64,000 bases of DNA, from positions 248,001 to 312,000 of the forward strand of contig JAGOPK010000002.1 of assembly GCA_017992055.1 (NCBI GenBank), given 5' to 3'. Position numbers and translations under genes: made by a program. Each line of letters opens with the position of its first letter. Position 1 is the stretch's first letter. Positions 42,386 to 50,863 of this stretch are shown piece by piece. The notes under the pieces are model-generated. The model did no database searches. It was not told where the DNA came from and was given only the letters and a program-made list of their open reading frames with translations. Source of the stretch: Burkholderiaceae bacterium. GTDB lineage: Bacteria; Pseudomonadota; Gammaproteobacteria; Burkholderiales; Burkholderiaceae_C.

Positions 42386-43588
42386 TCAGTCGGCCGGGCG
42401 AAGCTTCTTGACCTCGGCATCGCTGGGCTGGTACTTGGCACCGTCGAGGTAGACATAGTCGACCATCGTGCCGCGGCCCTTGTCGAGCTTGGTCTTGCCG
42501 ACGTAGGCGCCCATGGTGCTCTGGTTGTCTTGCGGCCGGTAGACGGTCTTGCCCATCGGCGTCATCAGCTCCAGGCCCTTGAAGGCGGCGACCAGCTTCT
42601 CGGTGTCGGTGCTCTTGGCCTTGGCAATGCCGGCGGCGATGCTCTTGATGGCCGAGTAGCCGACCACCGAGCCCAGGCGCGGGTAGTCATTGAACTTGCG
42701 GTGGTAGGCCAGGTAGAAGGCCTTGTGCTCGGGCGTCTGGATGCCGTACCAGGGATAGCCGGTGACGATCCAGCCCTCGGGCGTCTCATCCTTCAGTGGA
42801 TCCAGGTATTCGGGTTCGCCGGTGAGCATGCTCACCACGGCCGTTTTCTGGAACAGGCCGCGGGTATTGCCTTCGCGCACGAACTTGGCCAGGTCGGCGC
42901 CGAACAGCACATTGAAGATGGCATCGGGCTTGGCATCGGCCAGGGCCTGCACCACGCTGCCGGCGTCCAGCTTGCCCAGCGGCGGCGCCTGCTCGGCGAC
43001 GAACTCCACATCGGGCTGGGCCGCCTTCAGCAAGGCCTTGAAGGTGGCCACCGAGCTCTGGCCGTATTCGTAGTTGGGGTAGACGATGGCCCAGCGCTTC
43101 TTCTTCAGCTTGGCCGCCTCGGGCACCAGCATCGCGCTCTGCATGTAGGTGCTGGGGCGCAGCCGGTAGGTGTACTTGTTGCCGTTGCCCCAGACGATCT
43201 TGTCGGTCAGCGGCTCGCTGGCCAGGTAGAAGAACTTCTTCTGCTTGGCAAAGTCGGTCAGCGCCAGGCCGATGTTGGACAGGAAGGCGCCGGTCAGCAC
43301 GTCGACCTTCTCGCGCGACACCAGCTCCTCGGCCGCGCGCACCGCGTCACCGGGGTTGCCGTTGTCGTCGCGCGTGATCAGCTGCACCTGCTTGCCCAGC
43401 AGGCCGCCGGCGGCATTGATCTCCTCGACCGCCAGTTCCATGCCCTTCTTGTAGGGCTCCAGAAAGGCCGGCTGCACCTTGTAGCTGTTGACCTCGCCGA
43501 TCTTGATCACGCCCTGGGCCTGGGCGGGGATGGCAGTGATGGCGGCCAGGCTGGCGGCAGCGGCGGCGATGAAGGTTCTGCGGGTCAT
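42386..43588 (-). CDS. HAAT-type periplasmic substrate-binding protein
   Basis: A 400-residue Leu/Ile/Val-binding-protein family member. Signal peptide MTRRTFIAAAAASLAAITAIPAQA, then QGVIKIGEVNSYKVQPAFLEPYKKGMELAVEEINAAGGLLGKQVQL. It feeds the LivHM-LivG-LivF importer encoded just downstream. In an operon of nicotinate genes the ligand is likely nicotinate or a related compound rather than an amino acid. GAGGAC precedes the ATG. Confidence 0.9.
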   Translation of the reverse strand: MTRRTFIAAAAASLAAITAIPAQAQGVIKIGEVNSYKVQPAFLEPYKKGMELAVEEINAAGGLLGKQVQLITRDDNGNPGDAVRAAEELVSREKVDVLTGAFLSNIGLALTDFAKQKKFFYLASEPLTDKIVWGNGNKYTYRLRPSTYMQSAMLVPEAAKLKKKRWAIVYPNYEYGQSSVATFKALLKAAQPDVEFVAEQAPPLGKLDAGSVVQALADAKPDAIFNVLFGADLAKFVREGNTRGLFQKTAVVSMLTGEPEYLDPLKDETPEGWIVTGYPWYGIQTPEHKAFYLAYHRKFNDYPRLGSVVGYSAIKSIAAGIAKAKSTDTEKLVAAFKGLELMTPMGKTVYRPQDNQSTMGAYVGKTKLDKGRGTMVDYVYLDGAKYQPSDAEVKKLRPAD

Positions 43589-43664
43589 GGCGTCCTCGGG
43601 ATTCGCTCGGGGGTTCGGGAGGGGAAGGAAAGAACGATAACGCGTGGCGGGGCAGCAGCGGCGC

Positions 43665-44249
43665 TCAGCGCAGGCCGTCCTGGCCCTGGATCTCGTGCAC
43701 CTGCAGGCCGCCGATGCGCGGCAACGGCCGGCCGCTGTCGGTGACGGCCACCGCGACGACGATCTCGTCGGCCCGCGGCGCATCGGCCACGCGGGCCTCG
43801 ATGGCATCGAAATGGCTGCGCACAAAGGCCGCGTCCTTGTGGCCCAGCGGCACGTCGATGGCCGTGCCCAGGCCGCCCTGCTTCTTGGCCGAGGGCACCA
43901 GGGCCGCGCCCTTCTCCACCGCCCGGCGCAGCGGCGCGCCCAGCTTGGGATGCAGGATGGCCGCCGCATGCTCCAGCTCGCCGGCCTCGCCGACGATGGC
44001 CGCCTTGCCATAACTCTGGGCCGCGCCGGGCGCGATGCCCAGGGCCTGCACGCATTTGTCGCCGAGCAGGCCGCCGAGCTCTTCGCCGATGTTGATCAGC
44101 TCGTCCAGCGACTCGGCATAACGCCCGGCAAAAGGATTGGCGATGACCGCGATGGCCAGCGCGCGGCGGGTGGGCGGCTGGATCGCGCGGCCCATCTCGC
44201 GGTGGGTCTCGTCGACCTGGACGATCAGCTTGCGGATTTGTGCGGACAT
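43665..44249 (-). CDS. PF06684 (DUF1185, 'amino acid synthesis') family protein, copy 1
   Basis: A 194-residue protein of the PF06684 family, whose solved member has a chorismate-mutase-like fold but no proven activity. Conserved segments are ALAIAVIANPFAGRYAESL, GKAAIVGEAGELEHAAAILHPKLG, GTAIDVPLGHKDAAFVRSHFDAI and ADEIVVAVAV. A paralogue lies directly upstream (19-base gap). Association with 6-hydroxynicotinate reductase suggests a role in pyridine degradation, perhaps acting on ring-cleavage intermediates; this is inference. No signal peptide. Confidence 0.85.
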   Translation of the reverse strand: MSAQIRKLIVQVDETHREMGRAIQPPTRRALAIAVIANPFAGRYAESLDELINIGEELGGLLGDKCVQALGIAPGAAQSYGKAAIVGEAGELEHAAAILHPKLGAPLRRAVEKGAALVPSAKKQGGLGTAIDVPLGHKDAAFVRSHFDAIEARVADAPRADEIVVAVAVTDSGRPLPRIGGLQVHEIQGQDGLR

Positions 44250-44268
44250 GTTCAATGGCTCCCGGGCT

Positions 44269-44910
44269 TCAGCGCTGGCCGTCCCACTTGGCGATGGCCG
44301 AGGCGGCCAGGCCGCCGACCCGGGCATGGACCCGCGCGCCGGTGCTCATGGCCAGGATCACCACCATCTCGTCGGGCCGTGGATGGCCGGGCACGCGCAC
44401 CTCGATGGCATCGAAATGGCTGCGCACATAGCTGGCATTGATGTTCGTCAACGGCACATCCAGCGTGGCGCCCGGGCCGCCCACCTTCTTGGTGCTGGGC
44501 ACGATGGCCAGGGCATTGCCGGTCTGGCCCCCGCTGTACTGACCCTGGGCATAGGCCTTGGCATCGCCCTTCCAGCCCAGCAGCTCGCGCATCGCATAAC
44601 CGCCGGGCACATGCCACAGCGCACCATGCTCCTGCTCGCCGGCGGCGCCGATGATGGCGCCCTTGCCATAGCCCTGGATGGCCTCGGCCGGCACGGCCAT
44701 CGCGGCCAGCAGGCGCCGCGCCAGATCCAGGCCCACCGGATTGAGCGCCTCCATCATCGGCAGGATGTCGGGCTCGTAGCGGCCGGCATAAGGATTGGTC
44801 AGCACCGCGGCGATGCTGCCGCGGCGCAGCGGTTGCTCGGCACGCGGCCCGCCCTCGTGGAAGATGTCTTCGACGCTGGTGAGGATGCGGCGGATGTCGA
44901 TCAGGCTCAT
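44269..44910 (-). CDS. PF06684 (DUF1185) family protein, copy 2
   Basis: A 213-residue paralogue of the downstream gene, sharing AAVLTNPYAGRYEPD, GKGAIIGAAGEQEHGALWHVPGG, GATLDVPLTNINASYVRSHFDAIEVRV and PDEMVV in the same order. The two copies differ most at the N-terminus and around the acidic loop, consistent with a heteromer or two successive steps. It starts 29 bases after the UPF0280 gene. Confidence 0.85.
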   Translation of the reverse strand: MSLIDIRRILTSVEDIFHEGGPRAEQPLRRGSIAAVLTNPYAGRYEPDILPMMEALNPVGLDLARRLLAAMAVPAEAIQGYGKGAIIGAAGEQEHGALWHVPGGYAMRELLGWKGDAKAYAQGQYSGGQTGNALAIVPSTKKVGGPGATLDVPLTNINASYVRSHFDAIEVRVPGHPRPDEMVVILAMSTGARVHARVGGLAASAIAKWDGQR

Positions 44911-44939
44911 GTTCGGGGACTCTGCAACTCGTGTAGCAA

Positions 44940-45848
44940 TTACTGAACCAACAACAGGTCCGGGGGCGACTTTAGCGGCTGCACGGGCATCACCTCAGCG
45001 AGGGAACCCTGACACACCAGGGCCGCGGCCTGGATCAGGCCCAGGCGCTGCAGTTCACGCGCGCGCTGCTGGCCACGCGCCAGCGCCGAGCGCACATCGC
45101 AGGGCGGCAGCGAAGGCACGTCGACGGTGACCAGGCGCTGGCCCAGGTCGCTGTCGTCGCGCAGCTCGCAGGCGGGCCGGCGGCGGATGGCCGGATGGTC
45201 GCAATCGACCGCATTGGCGATCACCGTGGCCGCGGCATCGGCCTGGGCGGCGGTGGCCGCCAGCACGGTGACGCTGTCGGCAATGCCGAGCGAGAAGCTG
45301 CGGCCGCGCCAGCCGCTGGTGGCGATGCCACGCACGCCGTCGCCATGCCGCACCACAAAGCGGCCATCGGCCCGGCCCTGCCCTGCCGCGGTGCGCAGCG
45401 CGGTGGCGGTGTCGAAGCGCGACAGGTCGGCCACCAGGCCCACGGCGACCTCGGTGCCGGGCGTCAGATGCAGGGCGATGTCGCCGCCGTTGTTGACCCA
45501 GGCGCGCTGCACGCCGGGGCGCTGGTAGCAGGCGATCAGCGCCTGGGCCACGGCGCCGGCCACCGCCGCCATCGGCGTGATGAAGCCCCAGGCGGCCATC
45601 GGCGCGCAGGCCGCGGCCATGTCGCGCGCCACCGGCCCCTGCAGCCGACCGGCCGCTGCGTCCACGGCCTGGCGCAGCCACGCCAGCTCGGCCACCAGCT
45701 CGGCCAGCAGCGGCTGGAAGCGCAGCCAGGCCTGCTCATGGGCCGCGGCCAGGGCCTGCGGCTCGCCGTCGGCACCGATCACCAGGTCGATGGGCCCGTG
45801 CTGGAAATGCCAGCGCCCACCGGGCAGGCTGTGGCGTGTGGCCTGCAT
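44940..45848 (-). CDS. UPF0280 protein (ApbE-like superfamily)
   Basis: A 302-residue member of UPF0280. Conserved segments include FITPMAAVAGAVAQAL, WVNNGGDIALHL, GIATSGWRGRSFSLGIADSVTVLA and AADAAATVIANAVD-like QADAAATVIANAVDCD. The NGGDI and GIATSG motifs parallel those of ApbE (FAD:protein FMN transferase), and the family is placed in the ApbE-like structural superfamily. It starts 7 bases after 6-hydroxynicotinate reductase, whose E. barkeri homologue has covalent flavin, so a flavin-transferase role is an attractive hypothesis. The ATG at 45848 is chosen by context. Confidence 0.85.
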   Translation of the reverse strand: MQATRHSLPGGRWHFQHGPIDLVIGADGEPQALAAAHEQAWLRFQPLLAELVAELAWLRQAVDAAAGRLQGPVARDMAAACAPMAAWGFITPMAAVAGAVAQALIACYQRPGVQRAWVNNGGDIALHLTPGTEVAVGLVADLSRFDTATALRTAAGQGRADGRFVVRHGDGVRGIATSGWRGRSFSLGIADSVTVLAATAAQADAAATVIANAVDCDHPAIRRRPACELRDDSDLGQRLVTVDVPSLPPCDVRSALARGQQRARELQRLGLIQAAALVCQGSLAEVMPVQPLKSPPDLLLVQ

Positions 45849-45855
45849 GCCGCGC

Positions 45856-47496
45856 TCAGCCCAGCACCGGCGCGCGGCCGAGCGGGAACGGGTTGGGCCA
45901 GGGGTTGTCGCCCGCTCCCACATCCACAAAGCGCCGCGCGGTGGGTGCGCCATCGTCGTGCCAGGCGCCCTGGGCCAGGCTGTGCTGCAGCGTGCGGATG
46001 TAGGCCATGTGGCCGCCCAGCGCCTGGTAGTCGTCGCGGCGCATGCTGAACTCGATGGGCGCCACGATGGCCGGCGTGGGCACGGTGCCGAAGGCGTTGT
46101 CGGGCATGCGCATCACATCGACCATCACCGTGATGCCGCCGCCCGGCCAGACATAGGCCGGCGCGCCGCCGCAGCTGACATTGACCAGCGAGCGCTTGAT
46201 GGCCTGGGTCAGGCGCACCGGGTTGTCGGTGACGCCGGCCCGCAGGCTGCCACCGGCGCCGGCCAGGAACAGCACCGTGCACAGCGAGGGTTCGCAGTTC
46301 TCGCCGATGCGCTCGACGATGGCGCGCACGGCCTCGGGCATCTCGGCCGGCTGCGGCTTCAGCTGCCCGTCCAGCACATACCAGGCGCTGTGCTCGCCGG
46401 TGGTCGAGACCATCAGCAGACGCTGGCCGGGCCAGGCCTCGTCGGCATCCCAGGGGTCGAGGATGGACAGCGGATCGGCGATGTCGGTGCCGCCCCAGCC
46501 GGTGCCGGGATTGGCCACCTGAAACCAGCGGCCCGGCGTGCTCTTGCGGCCGCGGATCTTCAGCCCCGAGGGCCGCATGTGCAGGCAGCGGCCGGCCTGG
46601 TGCTCGGTGAGCACGCCGGTGATGTGGTCGTCGACCACCACCACCTCGTCGGCCAGGCCCTGGAACTGCTGGGCGAAGATGCCCACCGTGGCCGAGCCGC
46701 AGCCCACGCGCATGCGCTGCTCGGGCACGCCGTTGACCACCGGCGCGCGGCCGGCCTGCACCAGCACCTGGGCGCCGCCGTCGATGGTGAGTTCCACCGC
46801 CTGCTTGTTGCCCAGGCGCTGCATCATGTCCACCGTGACCCGGCCCTCCTTCTTGCTGCCGCCGGTGAGGTGGTGCACGCCGCCCAGGCTGAGCATCTGC
46901 GAGCCGTATTCGGCGGTGGACACATGGCCCACCACCTCGCCCTGGCAGCGCACATTGGCCTGCTCGGGGCCCAGCCAGCGGTCGGTGTCGATCTTCAGCT
47001 TCAGGCTGCAGTAGCTGAAGATGCCCTCGGTGACCACGGTGACCATGTCCACGCCATCGAGCTGCGAGCCGACGATGAAGGGCGCGGGCTTGTAGTCCGG
47101 GTAGGTGGTGGAGGCGCCGACCGCGGTGACGAACAGCGCCGCTTCGTCGGCGACAGCGGCCACTGCGTCGACAGCGGCGACATCGGTCGGCGCTGGAACG
47201 AAGGGCACCAGTTCGCCCAGCTCGCCGGCGGCCAGGCGGCGGTCGACGATCAGCACCGGATCGACGCGGATCAGCCGCCCGCCCTGGTTGGCATAGCGGT
47301 CGCAGGCACCGACCTTGCCCTCGCTGATCTGGCACAGCACCGGACAGGCATTGCACTCGATCTTGTGCGCGCCCATGCGCTCGTTGCGCGGCGCCGAACG
47401 CCAGGCCGCCGGCGGCGCGCCCGCCGAGGCGCCATCGCCGGCCAGCGGCGGCGCCTCGCCCAGGCCGTCGGTCTTGGTGTGCTCATGCTCGGACAT
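45856..47496 (-). CDS. 6-hydroxynicotinate reductase
   Basis: A 546-residue protein matching 6-hydroxynicotinate reductase, which reduces 6-hydroxynicotinate with ferredoxin to 1,4,5,6-tetrahydro-6-oxonicotinate. The N-terminal Fe-S motif ECNACPVLCQISEGKVGAC holds Cys48, Cys51, Cys55 and Cys65. The C-terminal domain contains GGSLRAGVTDNPVRLTQAI and AYVWPGGGITVMVDVMRM. The first ~40 residues are a poorly conserved leader; the ATG at 47496 follows GGGGGGCGACG. It heads the long minus-strand operon and is divergent from a ferredoxin reductase gene. An electron donor from that gene would be consistent. Confidence 0.87.
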   Translation of the reverse strand: MSEHEHTKTDGLGEAPPLAGDGASAGAPPAAWRSAPRNERMGAHKIECNACPVLCQISEGKVGACDRYANQGGRLIRVDPVLIVDRRLAAGELGELVPFVPAPTDVAAVDAVAAVADEAALFVTAVGASTTYPDYKPAPFIVGSQLDGVDMVTVVTEGIFSYCSLKLKIDTDRWLGPEQANVRCQGEVVGHVSTAEYGSQMLSLGGVHHLTGGSKKEGRVTVDMMQRLGNKQAVELTIDGGAQVLVQAGRAPVVNGVPEQRMRVGCGSATVGIFAQQFQGLADEVVVVDDHITGVLTEHQAGRCLHMRPSGLKIRGRKSTPGRWFQVANPGTGWGGTDIADPLSILDPWDADEAWPGQRLLMVSTTGEHSAWYVLDGQLKPQPAEMPEAVRAIVERIGENCEPSLCTVLFLAGAGGSLRAGVTDNPVRLTQAIKRSLVNVSCGGAPAYVWPGGGITVMVDVMRMPDNAFGTVPTPAIVAPIEFSMRRDDYQALGGHMAYIRTLQHSLAQGAWHDDGAPTARRFVDVGAGDNPWPNPFPLGRAPVLG

Positions 47497-47609
47497 CGTC
47501 GCCCCCCAAGGCCGCAAGCCCATGGCACTGATCTACCGCAAGACCCCGCCCCCAGGGCAAACCCCAGGCTTGAGGCAAAATCGGCAACCATGCCGCGCAC
47601 CGGTGTTTC

Positions 47610-47627
47610 ATGTAGTGCCTGCTAAAC
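47610..47627. promoter_or_regulatory. Second, imperfect copy of the TetR-type operator
   Basis: ATGTAGT-GCCT-GCTAAAC matches the perfect site at 47632 in its left half, and its right half has 5 of 7 bases. Site starts are 22 bases apart, about two helical turns. Confidence 0.5.
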
Positions 47628-47631
47628 TTTG

Positions 47632-47649
47632 ATGTAGCCGATGCTACAT
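47632..47649. promoter_or_regulatory. TetR-type operator in the reductase/ferredoxin-reductase divergent promoter
   Basis: ATGTAGC-CGAT-GCTACAT is a perfect 18-bp inverted repeat. The same arrangement recurs at 51180-51197 before the enamidase gene. It lies 80 bases before the ferredoxin-reductase ATG and 135 bases from the 6-hydroxynicotinate-reductase start, so one bound repressor could control both directions. The nearby TetR gene (48518) is the natural candidate. Confidence 0.75.
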
Positions 47650-47729
47650 TCACGATGCGGGCCATGCAAGCCGCATGCCGCGGCAAGCGTTGCCGCCGTC
47701 CTCCTCAGCCGTTCAAAGCCTTCGTCACC

Positions 47730-48503
47730 ATGAGCGCCTTCCACGAAGAAAAAGTCCTGTCCGTCCACCACTGGACGGACCGTCTGTTCTCGTTCACGAC
47801 CACGCGCGACCCGGCGCTGCGCTTCTCCAACGGCCACTTCACGATGATCGGCCTGCGCGTCAACGGCAAGCCGCTGCTGCGTGCCTACAGCGTGGCCAGC
47901 GCCAACTACGAGGAGACGCTGGAGTTCCTGAGCATCAAGGTGCAGGACGGCCCGCTGACCAGCAAGCTGCAGCACATCCAGCCCGGCGATACGCTGATCG
48001 TCGGCAAGAAGCCCACCGGCACCCTGGTCATCGACTACCTGCTGCCCGGCAAGCGCCTGTACCTGATCAGCTCGGGCACCGGCCTGGCGCCGTTCATGAG
48101 CATCATCCGCGACCCCGACACCTACGAGCGCTTCGAAGAGGTGGTGCTGGTGCACGGCGTGCGCCAGGTCAATGAGCTGGCCTACCACGACTACATCACG
48201 CAGGAGCTGCCGCAGCACGAGTTCCTGGGCGAGATGGTGTCCAAGCAGCTGAAGTACTACCCGACGGTGACGCGCGAGCCGTTCAAGAACCAGGGCCGCA
48301 CCACCGACCTGATCGAGAGCGGCAAGCTGTTCGCCGACCTGGGCGTGCCGGCGCTGGACCCGGCGGTGGACCGGGTGATGATCTGCGGCAGCCCGGGCCT
48401 GCTGAAGGACCTGAAGCGCATCCTCGAGGAGCGCGGCCTGAAGGAAGGCAATACCACCACGCCGGGCGACTACGTGGTCGAACGCGCCTTCGTCGAGCAG
48501 TAA
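47730..48503 (+). CDS. Ferredoxin-NADP(+) reductase
   Basis: A 257-residue flavoprotein of the bacterial Fpr class. The FAD motif is RAYSVASANYEETLEFLSIKV, the NADP part LYLISSGTGLAPFMSIIRD and CGSPGLLKDLKRILEERGL, and the C-terminus YVVERAFVEQ is typical. It can move electrons from NADPH to ferredoxin. In this position it probably supplies reduced ferredoxin to 6-hydroxynicotinate reductase; no ferredoxin gene lies in the window. An upstream in-frame ATG at 47655 would run through poorly conserved sequence, so 47730 is preferred. Confidence 0.9.
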   Translation: MSAFHEEKVLSVHHWTDRLFSFTTTRDPALRFSNGHFTMIGLRVNGKPLLRAYSVASANYEETLEFLSIKVQDGPLTSKLQHIQPGDTLIVGKKPTGTLVIDYLLPGKRLYLISSGTGLAPFMSIIRDPDTYERFEEVVLVHGVRQVNELAYHDYITQELPQHEFLGEMVSKQLKYYPTVTREPFKNQGRTTDLIESGKLFADLGVPALDPAVDRVMICGSPGLLKDLKRILEERGLKEGNTTTPGDYVVERAFVEQ

Positions 48504-48517
48504 ACACGGCGCTGGCC

Positions 48518-49228
48518 ATGGCCACCCAGCCTGCCGCCAACAAGCCTGCCAAGAAGGCGGCGCGGAAGAACGGCACCCGAGCCGCCGCCGACGGCACGCG
48601 CAAGCCCGGCGTGCGCGAGCTGGCGGCCCAGGCCACGCGCGAGGCCATCCTGCGCGCGGCGACCAAGGTGTTTGCCAAGAGCGGCTACGACGGTGGCCGC
48701 ATCGAGGCCATCAGCAAGGCCGCCAAGTCCTACGACCGGATGATCTACTACTACTTCGGGTCGAAGGAGGGGCTGTTCGTCGCGGTGCTGGAAGACACCT
48801 ACCGCCGCTTCAACGAGGCCGAGCAGGCGCTGGAGCTCGATGCCTCCAAGCCGCTGGCGGCGCTGACCACGGTGATCCGCTTCGTCTGGGGCTACTACCA
48901 GAAGAACCCCGAGTTCATCACGCTGCTGAACACCGAGAACCTGCACCGCGGCCGCCACCTGGCCAAGAGTCCGCGGGCGCGCGAGTACTCGTCGCCGGTG
49001 ATCGCCATCACCGACGGCGTGCTGCGCAGCGGCCAGCAGCAGGGCCTGTTCCGCAGCGGCCTGGCGGCGCGCGACGTCTACCTGATGATCGCGGCCATGG
49101 CCTACTTCTACCTCAGCAACCGCCACACGCTGTCGTCCTTCCTGGGCGAGAACCTGGAGGCGCCGGCGGCACTGGCGCACTGGGAAGGCTTCGTCATCGA
49201 GGCGGTGCAGCGGGCGGTCCGGGCCTGA
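48518..49228 (+). CDS. TetR-family repressor, probable regulator of the nicotinate genes
   Basis: A 236-residue TetR-type protein. A Lys/Ala-rich tail (1-33) precedes the HTH domain AILRAATKVFAKSGYDGGRIEAISKAAKSYDRMIYYYFGSKEGLF. The ligand domain includes the TetR_C-like segment PLAALTTVIRFVWGYYQKNPEFI. It lies 14 bases after the ferredoxin-reductase gene, presumably in the same operon, downstream of two copies of an 18-bp inverted repeat. The ligand may be nicotinate or 6-hydroxynicotinate; this is inference. Confidence 0.88.
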   Translation: MATQPAANKPAKKAARKNGTRAAADGTRKPGVRELAAQATREAILRAATKVFAKSGYDGGRIEAISKAAKSYDRMIYYYFGSKEGLFVAVLEDTYRRFNEAEQALELDASKPLAALTTVIRFVWGYYQKNPEFITLLNTENLHRGRHLAKSPRAREYSSPVIAITDGVLRSGQQQGLFRSGLAARDVYLMIAAMAYFYLSNRHTLSSFLGENLEAPAALAHWEGFVIEAVQRAVRA

Positions 49229-49231
49229 GGC

Positions 49232-50713
49232 TCAGACCGCAGCGGCGGCAGCGGCCAGACGCTGCGCCAGCCCGCCCAGCTGCTGCAGCGCGGCCTCGAC
49301 CTGGGGCGTGTGCTCGGCACCGCAGCTCAGGCGGATGTGGTGGCGGCAATGGCCGCTGTTGGAGAACAGCGCGCCCGGCGCGATCTTGATGCCGCAGGCC
49401 AGCGCGGCCTCGAACAGCGCCAGACTGTCCACGCTCTCGGGCAGCTCCAGCCACAGCATCAGGCCGCCGGCGGGCAGGCACAGCCGCGTGCCCGGCGGAA
49501 ACCAGCGTGCCACGGCCTCGGCCATGGCCGTGCGCTGGCGGTTCAGCGCCGCGCGCAGCCGGTGCAGGTGGCGGTCGAAGGCCGGGCTGTCGATGTACTC
49601 GGCCGCCACCGCCTGCCACAGCGGCTCGGTGTAGCGGCTCTGGGTGTACTTCAGCATCTCGATGCGCGCCTGCCAGCGCCCGCCCAGCATCCAGCCCAGC
49701 CGGATGCCCGGCGCCAGCAGCTTGTTCAGCGACTGGCAGTGGATGACCTGGCCGCGGGTGTCCCAGGCCTTCAGCGGCTTCAGCGGCCGGTCGTCGGCCG
49801 TCATCTCGGCATAGATGTCGTCCTCGATCAAGGCGACGTCGTGCTGCTCGCACAGCCGCACCAGGCGCTGCTTGTGCCCATCGGGCATCACTGTGCCCAG
49901 CGGGTTGTGCAGATTGGGCATCACCAGTACTGCCTTCGGGCGGGGCTGCAGCTGCTCCAGCACCACCTGCAGCGCATCCAGCGACAGGCCGGTCTGCGGG
50001 CTGGTGGGCAGTTCCAGCGCGCGCAGGCCCAGGCTTTCCAGCACCTGCAGCAGGCCGAAGAAGGTGGGCGACTCCACCACCACGGTGTCGCCGGGCTGGG
50101 TCACCGCGCGCAGCGCCAGGTTCACCGCCTCGATGCAGCCATGGGTGACGATGACCTCGTGCGCCGCCACCTGCATGCCACGCGCCAGCGCGCGCCGCGC
50201 CAGCGCCGCCTGCAGCGCCGGCTGGCCATGGCGACGCGGCATCTGGGCCAGCTGCTGGGCCTGACGGGGCAGCAGGCGCGCCATGCCACGCTGCAGGGCG
50301 GCGGCCGGATACAGGTCTGGCGCGCCCACACCCAGCGCGAAGTTGCTGTGCACCGCGGCCCGCTCGCCACGGGCCAGCACCTGCGAGACACGCTCGTGCA
50401 GGCCACGGTAGTCGGCGGTGGCCTCCGGTGCGGCCTGCGCGGCGGCCGCACTCGGCTCGCGCGCCGGCGGCAGACGCTCGCGCTGCGGTCGGCGCACGAA
50501 ATAGCCCGAGCGCGGCCGGGCCTCCAGCCAGCCCTGGTCCTCCAGCTGGCGGCAGGCTTGCAGCGCGGTGCTCAGGCTGACCTGGTGGTCGCGCATCAGC
50601 CGCCGCACCGACGGAAAGCGCTCGCCGCTGGCCAGCGTGCCGGCATGGATGGCCTCGAGGTAATGCTGGGCCAGGCGGCGGTACAGCGGGGACTGGGACA
50701 TGGCGATGGACAT
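49232..50713 (-). CDS. MocR/GabR-type regulator (GntR wHTH fused to aminotransferase fold)
   Basis: A 493-residue protein. The N-terminal GntR winged helix (YRRLAQHYLEAIHAGTLASGERFPSVRRLMRDHQVSLSTALQACRQLEDQGW) is followed by a fold-type I aminotransferase domain. That domain has the PLP-lysine segment QSLNKLLAPGIRLGW and the PNLHNPLGTVMP motif. MocR proteins are PLP-dependent regulators, seldom true aminotransferases. It converges on the TetR gene and is divergent from a small DUF2917-like gene, its likely target. Confidence 0.9.
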   Translation of the reverse strand: MSIAMSQSPLYRRLAQHYLEAIHAGTLASGERFPSVRRLMRDHQVSLSTALQACRQLEDQGWLEARPRSGYFVRRPQRERLPPAREPSAAAAQAAPEATADYRGLHERVSQVLARGERAAVHSNFALGVGAPDLYPAAALQRGMARLLPRQAQQLAQMPRRHGQPALQAALARRALARGMQVAAHEVIVTHGCIEAVNLALRAVTQPGDTVVVESPTFFGLLQVLESLGLRALELPTSPQTGLSLDALQVVLEQLQPRPKAVLVMPNLHNPLGTVMPDGHKQRLVRLCEQHDVALIEDDIYAEMTADDRPLKPLKAWDTRGQVIHCQSLNKLLAPGIRLGWMLGGRWQARIEMLKYTQSRYTEPLWQAVAAEYIDSPAFDRHLHRLRAALNRQRTAMAEAVARWFPPGTRLCLPAGGLMLWLELPESVDSLALFEAALACGIKIAPGALFSNSGHCRHHIRLSCGAEHTPQVEAALQQLGGLAQRLAAAAAAV

Positions 50714-50744
50714 GGGCGCATGCTGCGCGCGCGGGCGCGATGGA

Positions 50745-50782
50745 AACAGATACAGCCGGCCAATGATTGGGCCATAACAGAT
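50745..50782. promoter_or_regulatory. Putative MocR operator with direct repeats
   Basis: AACAGAT occurs at 50745-50751 and again at 50776-50782, starts 31 bases apart (three helical turns), as is common for MocR/GabR sites. Between them GGCCAAT-G-ATTGGGCC (50758-50773) is a near-perfect inverted repeat. The elements lie 32-69 bases from the MocR start and before the divergent small gene. Confidence 0.5.
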
Positions 50783-50863
50783 GCCGCGCCACCCCGCTGT
50801 GCCGCCACAAATGCCGCCGGCCTGTGCCTGTTGCCCAGCGCCGCCGCCGGACACAGTGGCGGC

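Noticed and set aside
40378-42411. A 677-codon open frame on the plus strand
   Set aside because: Antisense to the fused LivHM permease; Gln/His/Arg/Gly-rich, no domain.
44911-44940. A further copy of the TetR operator before the PF06684 genes
   Set aside because: Only one half-site (GTGTAGC) is present, without a matching second arm.
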